This document shows positions 13,757-20,671 of a stretch of 27,562 nt of DNA, in pieces. Source of the stretch: JAABTL01 sp964465355 (GTDB lineage: Bacteria > Deinococcota > Deinococci > Deinococcales > Trueperaceae); contig CAYXJZ010000043.1 in the NCBI GenBank assembly GCA_964465355.1, positions 1 through 27,562 of the forward strand. The letters run 5' to 3'. Numbering within the stretch: the stretch's first letter is position 1; every line of letters begins with the position of its first letter. The notes under the pieces are model-generated. The model had not been told where the DNA came from and did not search any database. It worked only from the letters and a program-made list of their open reading frames with translations. Position numbers and translations under genes: made by a program.

Positions 13757-14974
13757 TCAGTACTCGACCGGCAAGGCTTCCAGGTAGCGGAAGACGTTCT
13801 TCGGCAGGTAGCGCAGCGGCTCCCCCGTGAGCCGCAGGTCGGGGAAGCGCCGCAGCAGGGCGTTCAGCGAGACGCTCAGCTCAAGGCGCGCAAGCGGTGC
13901 ACCGATGCAGTAGTGCAGGCCCATGCCAAGGGCAAGGTGCGGGTTGGGGTCGCGGCGCAGGTCGAAGCTCTCCGGCGCATCGAAGACCTCGGGGTCGTGG
14001 TTGGCGGCGGCGTAGTAGAGGCACAGCCGGGTGCCCCTCGGCCAGTGGAAGCCGGCGTACGTCATGTCCTCGAGCACGTAGCGCTTGAAGAACTGCAGGG
14101 GTGTGTCGAAGCGCATCATCTCTTCGGTGGCTGTCCGGATCAGCGCCGGGTCGTCACGCAGCGCCCGAAGCTGGTCCGGATGCCGCAGCAGCGCCAGCAG
14201 GCCGTTGCCTGTCACGCCTGCCACCGCCTCGTGGCCGGCGTTGAGGAAGAGGATGGCGTTGGCCACCACCTCGCTCTCGCTGATGCGCTCGCCGTCCTCG
14301 TCGTGGGCATGCACCATGCGGCTGACCAGGTCCTCGCCCGGCTCGCGGCGCTTGACCTCCATCAGCCGGCGCAGGTAGTCGGCGAACTCGCTGGCGGCGG
14401 TGATGGCCGTCTCCTCCATCGCAGGCGTGCGCTCCGGCTCGAACATGCCGATGATGCCCTTGGACCATGGCAGCAGCCGGTGGCGGTCAGCCTCCGGCAC
14501 GCCCAGCAACTCGGCGATGACGGTGACGGGGATGGGCTCGGCGTAGGCCTTCAGCAGGTCGACCCGTCGCTCAGGCTGCGCCTCGATGCGGTCGAGCAGA
14601 CCCTCCACCAGGGCCTCGATGCGCTCGCGCAGGGCGCGCACGTGCTTGGGGGTGAAGACCTCGTGCACCACCCGCCGGACTCGGGTGTGGTCCGGCGGCT
14701 CGATCTCCAGCAAGGAGCCGGCCTGGATGGCGGCGAAGGGCGCCTTGCGCGGGTCCGCTGGCGCCGGCGCAGGGCCGGTGTGCATGACCCTGCCGAGGCG
14801 GCGGTCGCGCAGCAGGCCGTCCACATCGCGGTGGCGGGTGATGACCCACATGCCCCAGCCCTCGTAGTAGGCGATGGGCGCCTCCTCCCGCAGACGGGCG
14901 TAACTGGGGTAGGGATCGCGCAGGAAGGCTTCGTCGGTGGGCTGGAACAGCTCGCCTGTGCTGGGCAAGGACAT
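13757..14974 (-). CDS. Cytochrome P450
   Basis: A soluble bacterial P450 of 405 residues. The heme-binding loop HLALGMGLHYCIGAPLAR places the thiolate at Cys356; EMMR (Glu285-Arg288) is the K-helix ExxR. The I-helix reads FLNAGHEAVAG (244-254): Glu249 is kept, but the next residue, normally the oxygen-activating Thr, is Ala250. The Phe that usually opens the heme motif is Leu349. P450eryF is a known functional P450 with Ala at the Thr position. The ATG at 14974 follows TAGCAT by five bases. Redox partners are not encoded nearby. With the VOC gene downstream it suggests modification of a small hydrophobic compound; the substrate is unknown. Confidence 0.93.
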   Translation of the reverse strand: MSLPSTGELFQPTDEAFLRDPYPSYARLREEAPIAYYEGWGMWVITRHRDVDGLLRDRRLGRVMHTGPAPAPADPRKAPFAAIQAGSLLEIEPPDHTRVRRVVHEVFTPKHVRALRERIEALVEGLLDRIEAQPERRVDLLKAYAEPIPVTVIAELLGVPEADRHRLLPWSKGIIGMFEPERTPAMEETAITAASEFADYLRRLMEVKRREPGEDLVSRMVHAHDEDGERISESEVVANAILFLNAGHEAVAGVTGNGLLALLRHPDQLRALRDDPALIRTATEEMMRFDTPLQFFKRYVLEDMTYAGFHWPRGTRLCLYYAAANHDPEVFDAPESFDLRRDPNPHLALGMGLHYCIGAPLARLELSVSLNALLRRFPDLRLTGEPLRYLPKNVFRYLEALPVEY

Positions 14975-14979
14975 GGCCC

Positions 14980-14985
14980 ATGCTA
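14980..14985 (-). promoter_or_regulatory. -10 box TAGCAT for the P450-VOC pair
   Basis: Minus-strand TAGCAT ends five bases before ATG 14974; no Shine-Dalgarno. Spacing is at the short end for a leaderless start. Confidence 0.45.
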
Positions 14986-15020
14986 AGCGGCGGGCCACCT
15001 CCCGGCTGCCGGGGCGGCGG

Positions 15021-15026
15021 TACACT
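15021..15026 (+). promoter_or_regulatory. -10 box TACACT for the helicase gene
   Basis: TACACT ends eight bases before GTG 15035. With the P450 box on the other strand it leaves 60 bases between divergent start codons. Confidence 0.45.
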
Positions 15027-15034
15027 CGGACCCC

Positions 15035-17338
15035 GTGACCGGCGATCCTCTCCTCGACCCACTCAACGAAGCGCAACGTCAGGCCGTGCAGCACCTGCAT
15101 GGACCCGCCCTCGTCCTGGCCGGCGCCGGCTCAGGCAAGACCCGCACCGTGGTGCACCGCATCGCCTACCTCATGCGCGAGCACGGGGTGCCGGCCGAGG
15201 AAGTGCTGGCCGTCACCTTCACCAACAAGGCAGCAGGCGAGCTGCGCGAACGGGTGGACACCATGATCGGCGAGGGCGCCAGTCGCCGCCTGTGGGTGGC
15301 CACCTTCCACAGCGCCTGCCTGCGCGTGCTGCGCAGCTACGGCGAGGCCATCGGCCTGCAACGCGGCTTCGCCATCTACGACGACGGCGACCAGCTCGAC
15401 CTGCTCAAGGACATCATCGGCACGGTGCGTGGCCTCGAGCAGGCCCAGCCGCGTGCCCTGCGTGGCCTCATCGATCGCGCCAAGTCCAACCTGTGGTCCG
15501 CCGAGTCATTCGAGGAGATGGCGCGCGCGGCCTGGGGCCATGAGGTGGCCGGCATGGACATCGGCACCGTGGCCGAGGTCTACCAGCGCTACCAGGCCAA
15601 GCTGCGCCAGGCCCAGGCGGTGGACTTCAACGACATCCTCGGCCGCACGGTCGAGCTCTTCGAGAGCGAGCCCGACCTCCTGCGCCGCGTGCAGCAGCGC
15701 GCCGTCTTCGTCCACGTGGACGAGTACCAGGACACCAACGCCACCCAGTACCGACTGACCCAGTTGCTAGCCGGTGCGGGTGCTGCACCGGCCGCCAACC
15801 CAGCCGACGGTGGGGCCGCCAACCTCATGGCGGTCGGCGATCCAGACCAGTCCATCTACGCCTTCCGCGGCGCCGACCTGCGCAACATCCTCGACTTCCA
15901 ACGCGACTACGACGGTGCAGCCGTCTACCGTCTCGAGACCAACTACCGCTCGGTGGGCAGCGTGCTGCAGCTGGCCAACGCCCTCATCGAGCAGAACCAC
16001 GATCGGCTGGAGAAGGTGCTCAAGCCGGCCAAGGGCGAGGGCGAGCCGGTGGCGCTGTTCCGCGCCAACGACCACCGCGCCGAGGCCGAGTTCGTGGCCA
16101 GGGTGGTGCAGGACTGGGTGGCAAGGGGCGGCAGCGCAGACGAGGTGGCGGTGCTCTACCGCACCAACGCCCAGTCGAGGGTGCTGGAGGAGTCGCTGCG
16201 CAAGGCCGGCCTGGCGGCGCGCATCGTCGGCGGCGTCGGCTTCTACGACCGCCGCGAGGTCAAGGACGTGCTCAGCTACGCCCGTGCGGCCCTCAACGCC
16301 GCCGACGACCTGAGCTGGCGCCGTGTCCTCGGCCGTCCCAAGCGGGGCATCGGCAAGACGAGCGAGGACGCGCTTGTGGCCTGGGCGACCCGCCATGGCC
16401 GCTCCTTCGCAGAGGCCGTCGCCAGTGTCGACGAGGTGCTGCCAGGCACGGCAGCACAGAGCAGGGTGCGCGAGTTCGGCGAGCTGATGAGCGACCTGGC
16501 CGAGGCGGCCGCCACCCTGCCTGCCAGCAGCTTCCTCAAGGCGGTCATGGACCAGAGCGGCTACACGCAGGCGCTGCGCGACGAGGGCAGCTACGAGGCC
16601 AAGGCACGCCTGGAGAACCTGGACGAGCTGCTCATCGCCGTCGCCGAGTGGGAGGCGGAGTCCGGCGGCAGCATCGCCGACTTCCTCGACGAGACGGCCC
16701 TGCTGGCCAGCGTGGACGACCGGGCGGTCGATGCCGCCAACGAGGAGCTGCCGGAGGCAGCGGTCACGCTCATGACCCTGCACAACGCCAAGGGCCTCGA
16801 GTTCCCTGTGGTGCTGCTGGTGGGGCTGGAGGAGGGGCTGATGCCCCACCGATCGGCCACCGGCAGCCTGCAAGAGGTGGAGGAGGAGCGACGGCTGCTG
16901 TACGTCGGCATCACCCGCGCGCAGGAGCGCCTCTACCTGGTGCACTGCGCCTCGCGTCAGACCTTCGGCCGCACCGAGTTCAGTCGGCCAAGCCGCTTCT
17001 TCGAGGATCTCGGCCCCCAGCTCTACCAGGAGGTCGACGCCCTTGGCGTGCCCATGCCAGGACCCGGCCAACGGCAAGGACGCGGGCAGTGGGTGGCCGC
17101 CCTGCAAGGGCAGCGTCGACCGGCCGTCGGCACCGGGGCAGGCGGCACGGGGTCCAAGGATGAGGCCGACGGCGTGCTGCGCTTCCGAGGCGGCGAGCGG
17201 GTGAAGCACCCAAGCTTCGGCAAGGGGACGGTGGTGGGTCTGAGCGGCGAGGGGGCCAAGACCGAGGTGACGGTGGTCTTCGAGGGGGCGGGCGCCAAGC
17301 GCCTGCTGTTGCGCCTGGCCAACCTCAGCCACCTCTGA
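15035..17338 (+). CDS. pcrA: ATP-dependent DNA helicase UvrD/PcrA
   Basis: Superfamily 1A 3'-5' helicase of 767 residues, acting in nucleotide excision repair, mismatch repair or replication restart. Motifs in order: Q-motif (LNEAQRQAV), Walker A AGAGSGKT (29-36), motif Ia FTNKAAGELRERV, Walker B DEYQDTN, motif III QSIYAFRGAD, motif IV NYRS, then VTLMTLHNAKGLEFPVV (motif V) and EERRLLYVGITRAQE (motif VI). The C-terminus GGERVKHPSFGKGTVVGL is the Tudor-like domain that binds RNA polymerase in PcrA/UvrD. A Pro/Ala/Gly-rich insert of about 18 residues sits between motifs II and III. Whether it should be called PcrA or UvrD depends on the lineage's naming. Confidence 0.95.
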   Translation: MTGDPLLDPLNEAQRQAVQHLHGPALVLAGAGSGKTRTVVHRIAYLMREHGVPAEEVLAVTFTNKAAGELRERVDTMIGEGASRRLWVATFHSACLRVLRSYGEAIGLQRGFAIYDDGDQLDLLKDIIGTVRGLEQAQPRALRGLIDRAKSNLWSAESFEEMARAAWGHEVAGMDIGTVAEVYQRYQAKLRQAQAVDFNDILGRTVELFESEPDLLRRVQQRAVFVHVDEYQDTNATQYRLTQLLAGAGAAPAANPADGGAANLMAVGDPDQSIYAFRGADLRNILDFQRDYDGAAVYRLETNYRSVGSVLQLANALIEQNHDRLEKVLKPAKGEGEPVALFRANDHRAEAEFVARVVQDWVARGGSADEVAVLYRTNAQSRVLEESLRKAGLAARIVGGVGFYDRREVKDVLSYARAALNAADDLSWRRVLGRPKRGIGKTSEDALVAWATRHGRSFAEAVASVDEVLPGTAAQSRVREFGELMSDLAEAAATLPASSFLKAVMDQSGYTQALRDEGSYEAKARLENLDELLIAVAEWEAESGGSIADFLDETALLASVDDRAVDAANEELPEAAVTLMTLHNAKGLEFPVVLLVGLEEGLMPHRSATGSLQEVEEERRLLYVGITRAQERLYLVHCASRQTFGRTEFSRPSRFFEDLGPQLYQEVDALGVPMPGPGQRQGRGQWVAALQGQRRPAVGTGAGGTGSKDEADGVLRFRGGERVKHPSFGKGTVVGLSGEGAKTEVTVVFEGAGAKRLLLRLANLSHL

Positions 17339-17424
17339 GCCGGGCCGACTGAGCCATGTCCCACGCAGCTTCGCCCTGCTGCCCCATGGCGACCGTAGGG
17401 GGCTCAGCCGGGCAGGGAGCGAAG

Positions 17425-17433
17425 TGGTAGCAT
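17425..17433 (+). promoter_or_regulatory. Extended -10 TGGTAGCAT upstream of minD
   Basis: TGG directly precedes TAGCAT (17428-17433). Transcription would begin near 17440, leaving a leader of about 26 nt with AAGGAGGG before the GTG at 17466. Confidence 0.6.
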
Positions 17434-17465
17434 CCCCCGTACGTTCGAAGGAGGGCGAGCATCGA

Positions 17466-18278
17466 GTGAACGCCAAAGCCATCGTCGTCACCTCTGGCAA
17501 AGGGGGCGTCGGCAAGACCACCACGACGGCGAACGTAGGCGCTGCGCTGGCCAAGCTCGGTGAGAAGGTCTGCGTCATCGACACCGATGTGGGTCTGCGT
17601 AACCTGGACGTGGTCATGGGCCTGGAAGGCCGCGTGGTCTACGACCTCATCGACGTCTTCGAAGGGCGCTGCAAGCTGCGCCAAGCCTTGATTCGTGACA
17701 AGCGCGTCGACACCCTTCACCTGCTGGCTGCTTCGCAGACCAAGGACAAGAGCTCCCTCTCCGAGGCCCGCATGCAGGAGACCGTCAAGCTGCTGCTGGA
17801 GGACGAGGGCTTCGACCGCGTGATCATCGACAGCCCGGCCGGCATCGAGTCCGGCTTCCAGACCGCCGCCTCTGCCGCCCGCGGCGCCTTGGTGGTGGTC
17901 AACCCCGAGGTCTCCAGCGTGCGTGACGCCGACCGCATCATCGGCCTGCTGGAAGCGCGCGAGATCTCCGAGGTCCGGCTGATCATCAACCGCCTCAGGC
18001 CAGCCATGGTCAAGCGCGGCGACATGCTCGAGGTCGACGACGTGCTCGAGATCCTTGGCGTCAAGCTGATCGGTATCGTGCCGGAAGACGAGCGCATCCT
18101 CGTGTCCACCAACGTCGGCAACCCAGCCTCGCTGGAGGAAGGCGTGCCCAAGACATCGGCCGGCAGTGCCTTCCGCGACATCGCGAGGCGCCTGCGCGGC
18201 GAGGACGTGCCCTTCCCCGACTTAGACGCGCCGACCGGCGTCTTCGCCGGCCTGCGCCGCCTCTTCGGAGGCCGCTAG
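17466..18278 (+). CDS. minD: Septum site-determining ATPase MinD
   Basis: A 270-residue ParA/MinD ATPase that places the division site by recruiting a FtsZ inhibitor to the membrane. The deviant Walker A SGKGGVGKTTT carries both the signature Lys12 and Lys17; DTDVGLRNLDVVMGLEGR is the switch I/DNA-like loop typical of MinD; FDRVIIDSPAGIE is Walker B. The last dozen residues, GVFAGLRRLFGGR, form the expected amphipathic membrane-targeting helix (E. coli ends KRLFGG). The GTG start follows AAGGAGGG; an upstream in-frame extension runs across the promoter. minE follows after one base. No minC lies next to it; the upstream gene is the helicase. Confidence 0.96.
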   Translation: MNAKAIVVTSGKGGVGKTTTTANVGAALAKLGEKVCVIDTDVGLRNLDVVMGLEGRVVYDLIDVFEGRCKLRQALIRDKRVDTLHLLAASQTKDKSSLSEARMQETVKLLLEDEGFDRVIIDSPAGIESGFQTAASAARGALVVVNPEVSSVRDADRIIGLLEAREISEVRLIINRLRPAMVKRGDMLEVDDVLEILGVKLIGIVPEDERILVSTNVGNPASLEEGVPKTSAGSAFRDIARRLRGEDVPFPDLDAPTGVFAGLRRLFGGR

Positions 18279-18279
18279 C

Positions 18280-18513
18280 GTGTTCGGTCTCTTCCGCAGA
18301 AGGCGCAGCAGCGACGCGCTCAAGGAACGACTCAAGCTGGTCCTGTCCTACGACCGCGCCAAGCTCACCCCAGGCAAGATGGAGGAGCTGAAGCGGGAGC
18401 TGCTGGACGTCATCGGCAAGTACTTCCCCGCCGAGGCGTCTGACTACGACGTGCGCTTCGAACAGCAGGGCGACCGCATGGTGTTGGTGGCCCACCTGCC
18501 CTTCAAGGGCTGA
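18280..18513 (+). CDS. minE: Cell division topological specificity factor MinE
   Basis: A 77-residue MinE. The N-terminal membrane-binding segment MFGLFRRRRS, the contact region ALKERLKLVLSYDRAKLTP that stimulates MinD ATPase, and the C-terminal dimerisation part EELKRELLDVIGKYF are all recognisable. It begins with GTG one base after the minD stop, so the two are translated from one message. Together they should drive pole-to-pole oscillation or polar patterning of the Min complex. Followed by a strong hairpin terminator. Confidence 0.95.
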   Translation: MFGLFRRRRSSDALKERLKLVLSYDRAKLTPGKMEELKRELLDVIGKYFPAEASDYDVRFEQQGDRMVLVAHLPFKG

Positions 18514-18537
18514 GCGGGCACCAGGCACCGGACGGAA

Positions 18538-18574
18538 AGTAGCTGAGGGCTTGGTGACCAGGCCCTCAGCTACT
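18538..18574. terminator. Bidirectional hairpin terminator between minE and the TauE/SafE gene
   Basis: Perfect 13-bp arms AGTAGCTGAGGGC (18538-18550) and GCCCTCAGCTACT (18562-18574), loop of 11 that can itself pair (TGG/CCA). On the minus strand a TTT run follows. The permease stop codon (TGA, 18568-18566) lies inside the arm. Confidence 0.85.
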
Positions 18575-19363
18575 CGCCTTCGCCGCCTTGGCCTTGGCCA
18601 CGGCGTTGCGTCGCACGGTGATCAGCCCGCGCACGCCCATGTAGCCGAGCAAGGCGGCGAAGGCGAGCCGCAGCACCAGTTCAGGCAGGCGCACGGCCAC
18701 CAGCCCCACCCCGAAGGCTCCGAGCAGGGCGCCAAGCGCGAGACCCAAGCCAAGCGGCCGGTTCACGGTGCCGTGGCGCAGGTGCACCAGGCTGCCTGCC
18801 AAGGCCGCCGGCACCATGACCGCCAGGCTGGTGCCCTGGGCCGTCGCCTGATCGAGGCCAAGACCGAGCACCAGCAGCGGCACCACGATCACACCGCCAC
18901 CCACACCAAGCAGGCCGGCCAAGGTGCCAGAGGCGCCACCGATGACCACGCCGATGGGCACCGCCAGCCAACTGCCGGCCACGCCGGCCCAGGCTCCCCG
19001 GTCGGGCAGCAGGTCGGCGAAGGGGATGGTGATGGCGATGAGCAGCTGCAGGCTGGCGAAGATCAGGTGCAGCCGACTCTCGCGCACCCGCGGCGCTGCC
19101 CTGGCGGAGAGGACGGAGGCCACCGTCGCAGCCACGGCGATGGGCAGCGCCAGGCGCCATGCCACCGCGTCGCCGCTTGCGTAGGCCCAGGCGCCCGAGA
19201 TTCCCGTCGCCACCACGGCCACCAGGCTGGTGGCGTGCGCCACATGCCTGCCCACCCGGGCGAGCCCCATCATCATGGGCACCATGACCACCCCGCCGCC
19301 GAGGCCTGCCAAGCCCCCGAAAGCGCCTGCCAACAACCCGATGGCGAAACCGATGCGCGTCAT
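18566..19363 (-). CDS. Sulfite exporter TauE/SafE family membrane protein
   Basis: A 265-residue permease of the TauE/SafE (DUF81) family with about eight transmembrane segments. It shows the internal duplication of the family: AGAFGGLAGLGGGVVMVPMM near residue 12 and the matching ASGTLAGLLGVGGGVIVVPLL in the second half, each at the start of a four-helix unit. Members move sulfite, sulfoacetate or other organosulfur anions; no sulfur-metabolism gene lies nearby to narrow it. The ATG at 19363 is preceded by TAGCAT seven bases upstream; the ATG at 19372 lies inside that box. A short Lys/Ala tail ends inside the shared hairpin. Confidence 0.88.
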   Translation of the reverse strand: MTRIGFAIGLLAGAFGGLAGLGGGVVMVPMMMGLARVGRHVAHATSLVAVVATGISGAWAYASGDAVAWRLALPIAVAATVASVLSARAAPRVRESRLHLIFASLQLLIAITIPFADLLPDRGAWAGVAGSWLAVPIGVVIGGASGTLAGLLGVGGGVIVVPLLVLGLGLDQATAQGTSLAVMVPAALAGSLVHLRHGTVNRPLGLGLALGALLGAFGVGLVAVRLPELVLRLAFAALLGYMGVRGLITVRRNAVAKAKAAKASS

Positions 19364-19370
19364 GGCCGCC

Positions 19371-19376
19371 ATGCTA
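19371..19376 (-). promoter_or_regulatory. -10 box TAGCAT for the TauE/SafE gene
   Basis: Minus-strand TAGCAT, seven bases, ATG 19363; no Shine-Dalgarno. Confidence 0.6.
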
Positions 19377-19445
19377 ACGCCGCGCCCATCCCTGCCTAGG
19401 GCCGTTGGGCGTGTGCCCAAGAGCCAGAGAAGTCTCAAAGGAGCG

Positions 19446-19454
19446 TGGTAGCCT
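19446..19454 (+). promoter_or_regulatory. Extended -10 TGGTAGCCT before the receiver-like gene
   Basis: TGG plus TAGCCT (19449-19454), nine bases before ATG 19464. The leader would be at most a few bases. Confidence 0.5.
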
Positions 19455-19463
19455 CGATGGGCG

Positions 19464-20123
19464 ATGACCCGCAAGAGACTCCTGATCGCCGACCCTGACG
19501 CACTGCAGAGGCAGTTGATGGACATGATGTTCGCCGTCGACGCCTTCGAGCCGACCTTGGTCGCGTCGGCCGAGGAGGCACTGGCCCATCTGCGTGAGTC
19601 CACCCCTGACGCGGTCATCCTGGCGGTGGAGCTGCCCGATCTGGACGGCTTCGCCCTGTGCCAGAAGGTCAAGGCGGTGCAGCGCTTGGCCAACACCCCC
19701 GTCGTCCTCGTGGCAGGCAATGGCGAGGGGCTGGGCTTGGACGAGGGCCTACGGCAACGGGCGCGGTCCGTCGAGGCCGACCTGCTGCTCCAGCGCCCCT
19801 TGGGCGACAAGAACCTGCGGGAGCGTCTGACGCAGCTCATGGACGCGCCTGCCAAGCGCGACGGCAAACTGGGCCGCGGCTACCTCGACACCTCTTCGCT
19901 CGATCTGTTGGCGCTGAACCAGGCTCGGGCAGCCGCCGCCGACCTCCCGCCTGGTTCGGCCACCGAACTCGGTGGCCTGCGCGCCGAGGTGGCGCGCCTG
20001 CGCGAGGAGAACGAACGCCTCAAGGCCAAGCTCACCCGCTACATGTTGATGGCCGAGCAGTTCCAACGTGCCGAGGAAGAGCGCAAGCGCCCTAAGGGTC
20101 TGTTCGGTCGCCGCAGCGGCTAG
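19464..20123 (+). CDS. Degenerate receiver-domain protein with C-terminal coiled coil
   Basis: A 219-residue protein. Residues 4-125 follow the response-regulator receiver pattern (KRLLIADPDALQRQ; PDAVILAVELPDLDG; TPVVLVAG; DLLLQRPLGDKNLRERL), yet three hallmark positions are changed: the phospho-acceptor Asp is Ala54, the conserved Thr/Ser is Ala84, and the conserved Lys is Arg111. Only Asp10 and Asp12 of the acidic pocket remain. It should therefore not be phosphorylated in the normal way. A linker (130-165) leads to a coiled coil (about 170-208, heptads in LRAEVARLREENERLKAKL) and a basic end, KGLFGRRSG. There is no DNA-binding domain. It probably works as a protein-interaction or scaffold module. 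No kinase gene is adjacent. Confidence 0.8.
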   Translation: MTRKRLLIADPDALQRQLMDMMFAVDAFEPTLVASAEEALAHLRESTPDAVILAVELPDLDGFALCQKVKAVQRLANTPVVLVAGNGEGLGLDEGLRQRARSVEADLLLQRPLGDKNLRERLTQLMDAPAKRDGKLGRGYLDTSSLDLLALNQARAAAADLPPGSATELGGLRAEVARLREENERLKAKLTRYMLMAEQFQRAEEERKRPKGLFGRRSG

Positions 20124-20141
20124 ACTAGACCGTGGCTAGGC

Positions 20142-20483
20142 CTAGGCCAAGGTGGCGTCGCCGGGCTGCAGGTCCAAGTGGATGTCGGCCCAACGTTGGA
20201 TCGCCTCGATCACATCCTGAAGCTCCGAGCCTGCCTCGGTCAGGCAGTAGCAGGCGCGGCAGCTGCCGTCGGCTTCGGCCTTGACGATCAAACCAAGGGA
20301 CTCCAGCCGAGCCAGACGCTGCGTCAGGGTGTTGGGGTTGCAACCACCGACCTCACGACCGATCGCGTTGAATCCCCTAGGCCCGCGCAACAGGGTGCGC
20401 ACGATATGCAGCACCCATTTCTCTTGCAAGACCTCGATACCGAGGCTGGCAGCGCAAGGCTCCTGGCTGACCCTGGCCCTCAT
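20142..20483 (-). CDS. HxlR family winged-helix regulator, Cys-rich
   Basis: A 113-residue MarR/HxlR-type repressor or activator, expected to bind DNA as a dimer. EVLQEKWVLHIVRTLLRGPRGFNAIGREV, followed by NPNTLTQRLARLESLGLI (recognition helix), matches the family well. Five Cys occur: Cys10 (common in HxlR proteins), Cys48 in the turn, and Cys75, Cys78 and Cys80 in the wing (SCRACYCLTEAG), where relatives normally have VEYSLTE-like sequence. This hints at thiol, metal or aldehyde sensing. The ATG at 20483 is seven bases after an extended -10; a TTG three codons earlier lies in the spacer. No obvious target gene is next to it. Confidence 0.88.
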   Translation of the reverse strand: MRARVSQEPCAASLGIEVLQEKWVLHIVRTLLRGPRGFNAIGREVGGCNPNTLTQRLARLESLGLIVKAEADGSCRACYCLTEAGSELQDVIEAIQRWADIHLDLQPGDATLA

Positions 20484-20490
20484 CCCCGTC

Positions 20491-20499
20491 AAGCTACCA
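20491..20499 (-). promoter_or_regulatory. Extended -10 TGGTAGCTT for the HxlR gene
   Basis: Minus strand: TGG then TAGCTT, ending seven bases before ATG 20483. Same TGGTAG core as the minD, HPF and receiver-like promoters. Confidence 0.55.
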
Positions 20500-20611
20500 C
20501 GCTTCGGGCCGCGTGCTGGACGCGTGACCGACCTTGGCTGAGGCCGGGCCCCGGGGGAGGCGACGGCAGGACGAGCCGGTCATCATGTCCCTGGGGTGCC
20601 ACCGGGGCACT

Positions 20612-20620
20612 TGGTAGACT
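20612..20620 (+). promoter_or_regulatory. Extended -10 TGGTAGACT of the hibernation factor gene
   Basis: TGG plus TAGACT (20615-20620), no clear -35. Transcription from about 20627 leaves a leader of about 45 nt. Confidence 0.6.
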
Positions 20621-20642
20621 CGAGTCAGCAACCGAGGATCGT

Positions 20643-20658
20643 CGGCCATCATTGGCCG
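20643..20658 (+). promoter_or_regulatory. Leader hairpin directly abutting the hpf ribosome site
   Basis: CGGCCA (20643-20648), loop TCAT, TGGCCG (20653-20658). The GGGAGGAGG Shine-Dalgarno begins on the last base of the stem (20658-20666), six bases before the ATG. The stem could affect ribosome loading or mRNA stability; chance pairing is possible at this GC content. Confidence 0.35.
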
Positions 20659-20671
20659 GGAGGAGGCATCG

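Noticed and set aside
13721..14986. A 421-codon plus-strand frame opposite the P450
   Set aside because: The P450 motifs (heme Cys, ExxR, I-helix) on the minus strand are decisive; the plus frame is a GC-driven shadow.
17335..17407. Inverted repeat CTGAGCC...GGCTCAG between the helicase and minD as a terminator
   Set aside because: The arms are 7 bp and about 60 bases apart with no compact stem or T run, so it is too weak to annotate.
15767..17617. A 616-codon minus-strand frame opposite the helicase
   Set aside because: All SF1 helicase motifs are on the plus strand; the minus frame has none.
20124..20141. GGCTAGGCCTAGGCC between the receiver-like and HxlR genes as a terminator
   Set aside because: The palindrome cannot form a stem with a reasonable loop.
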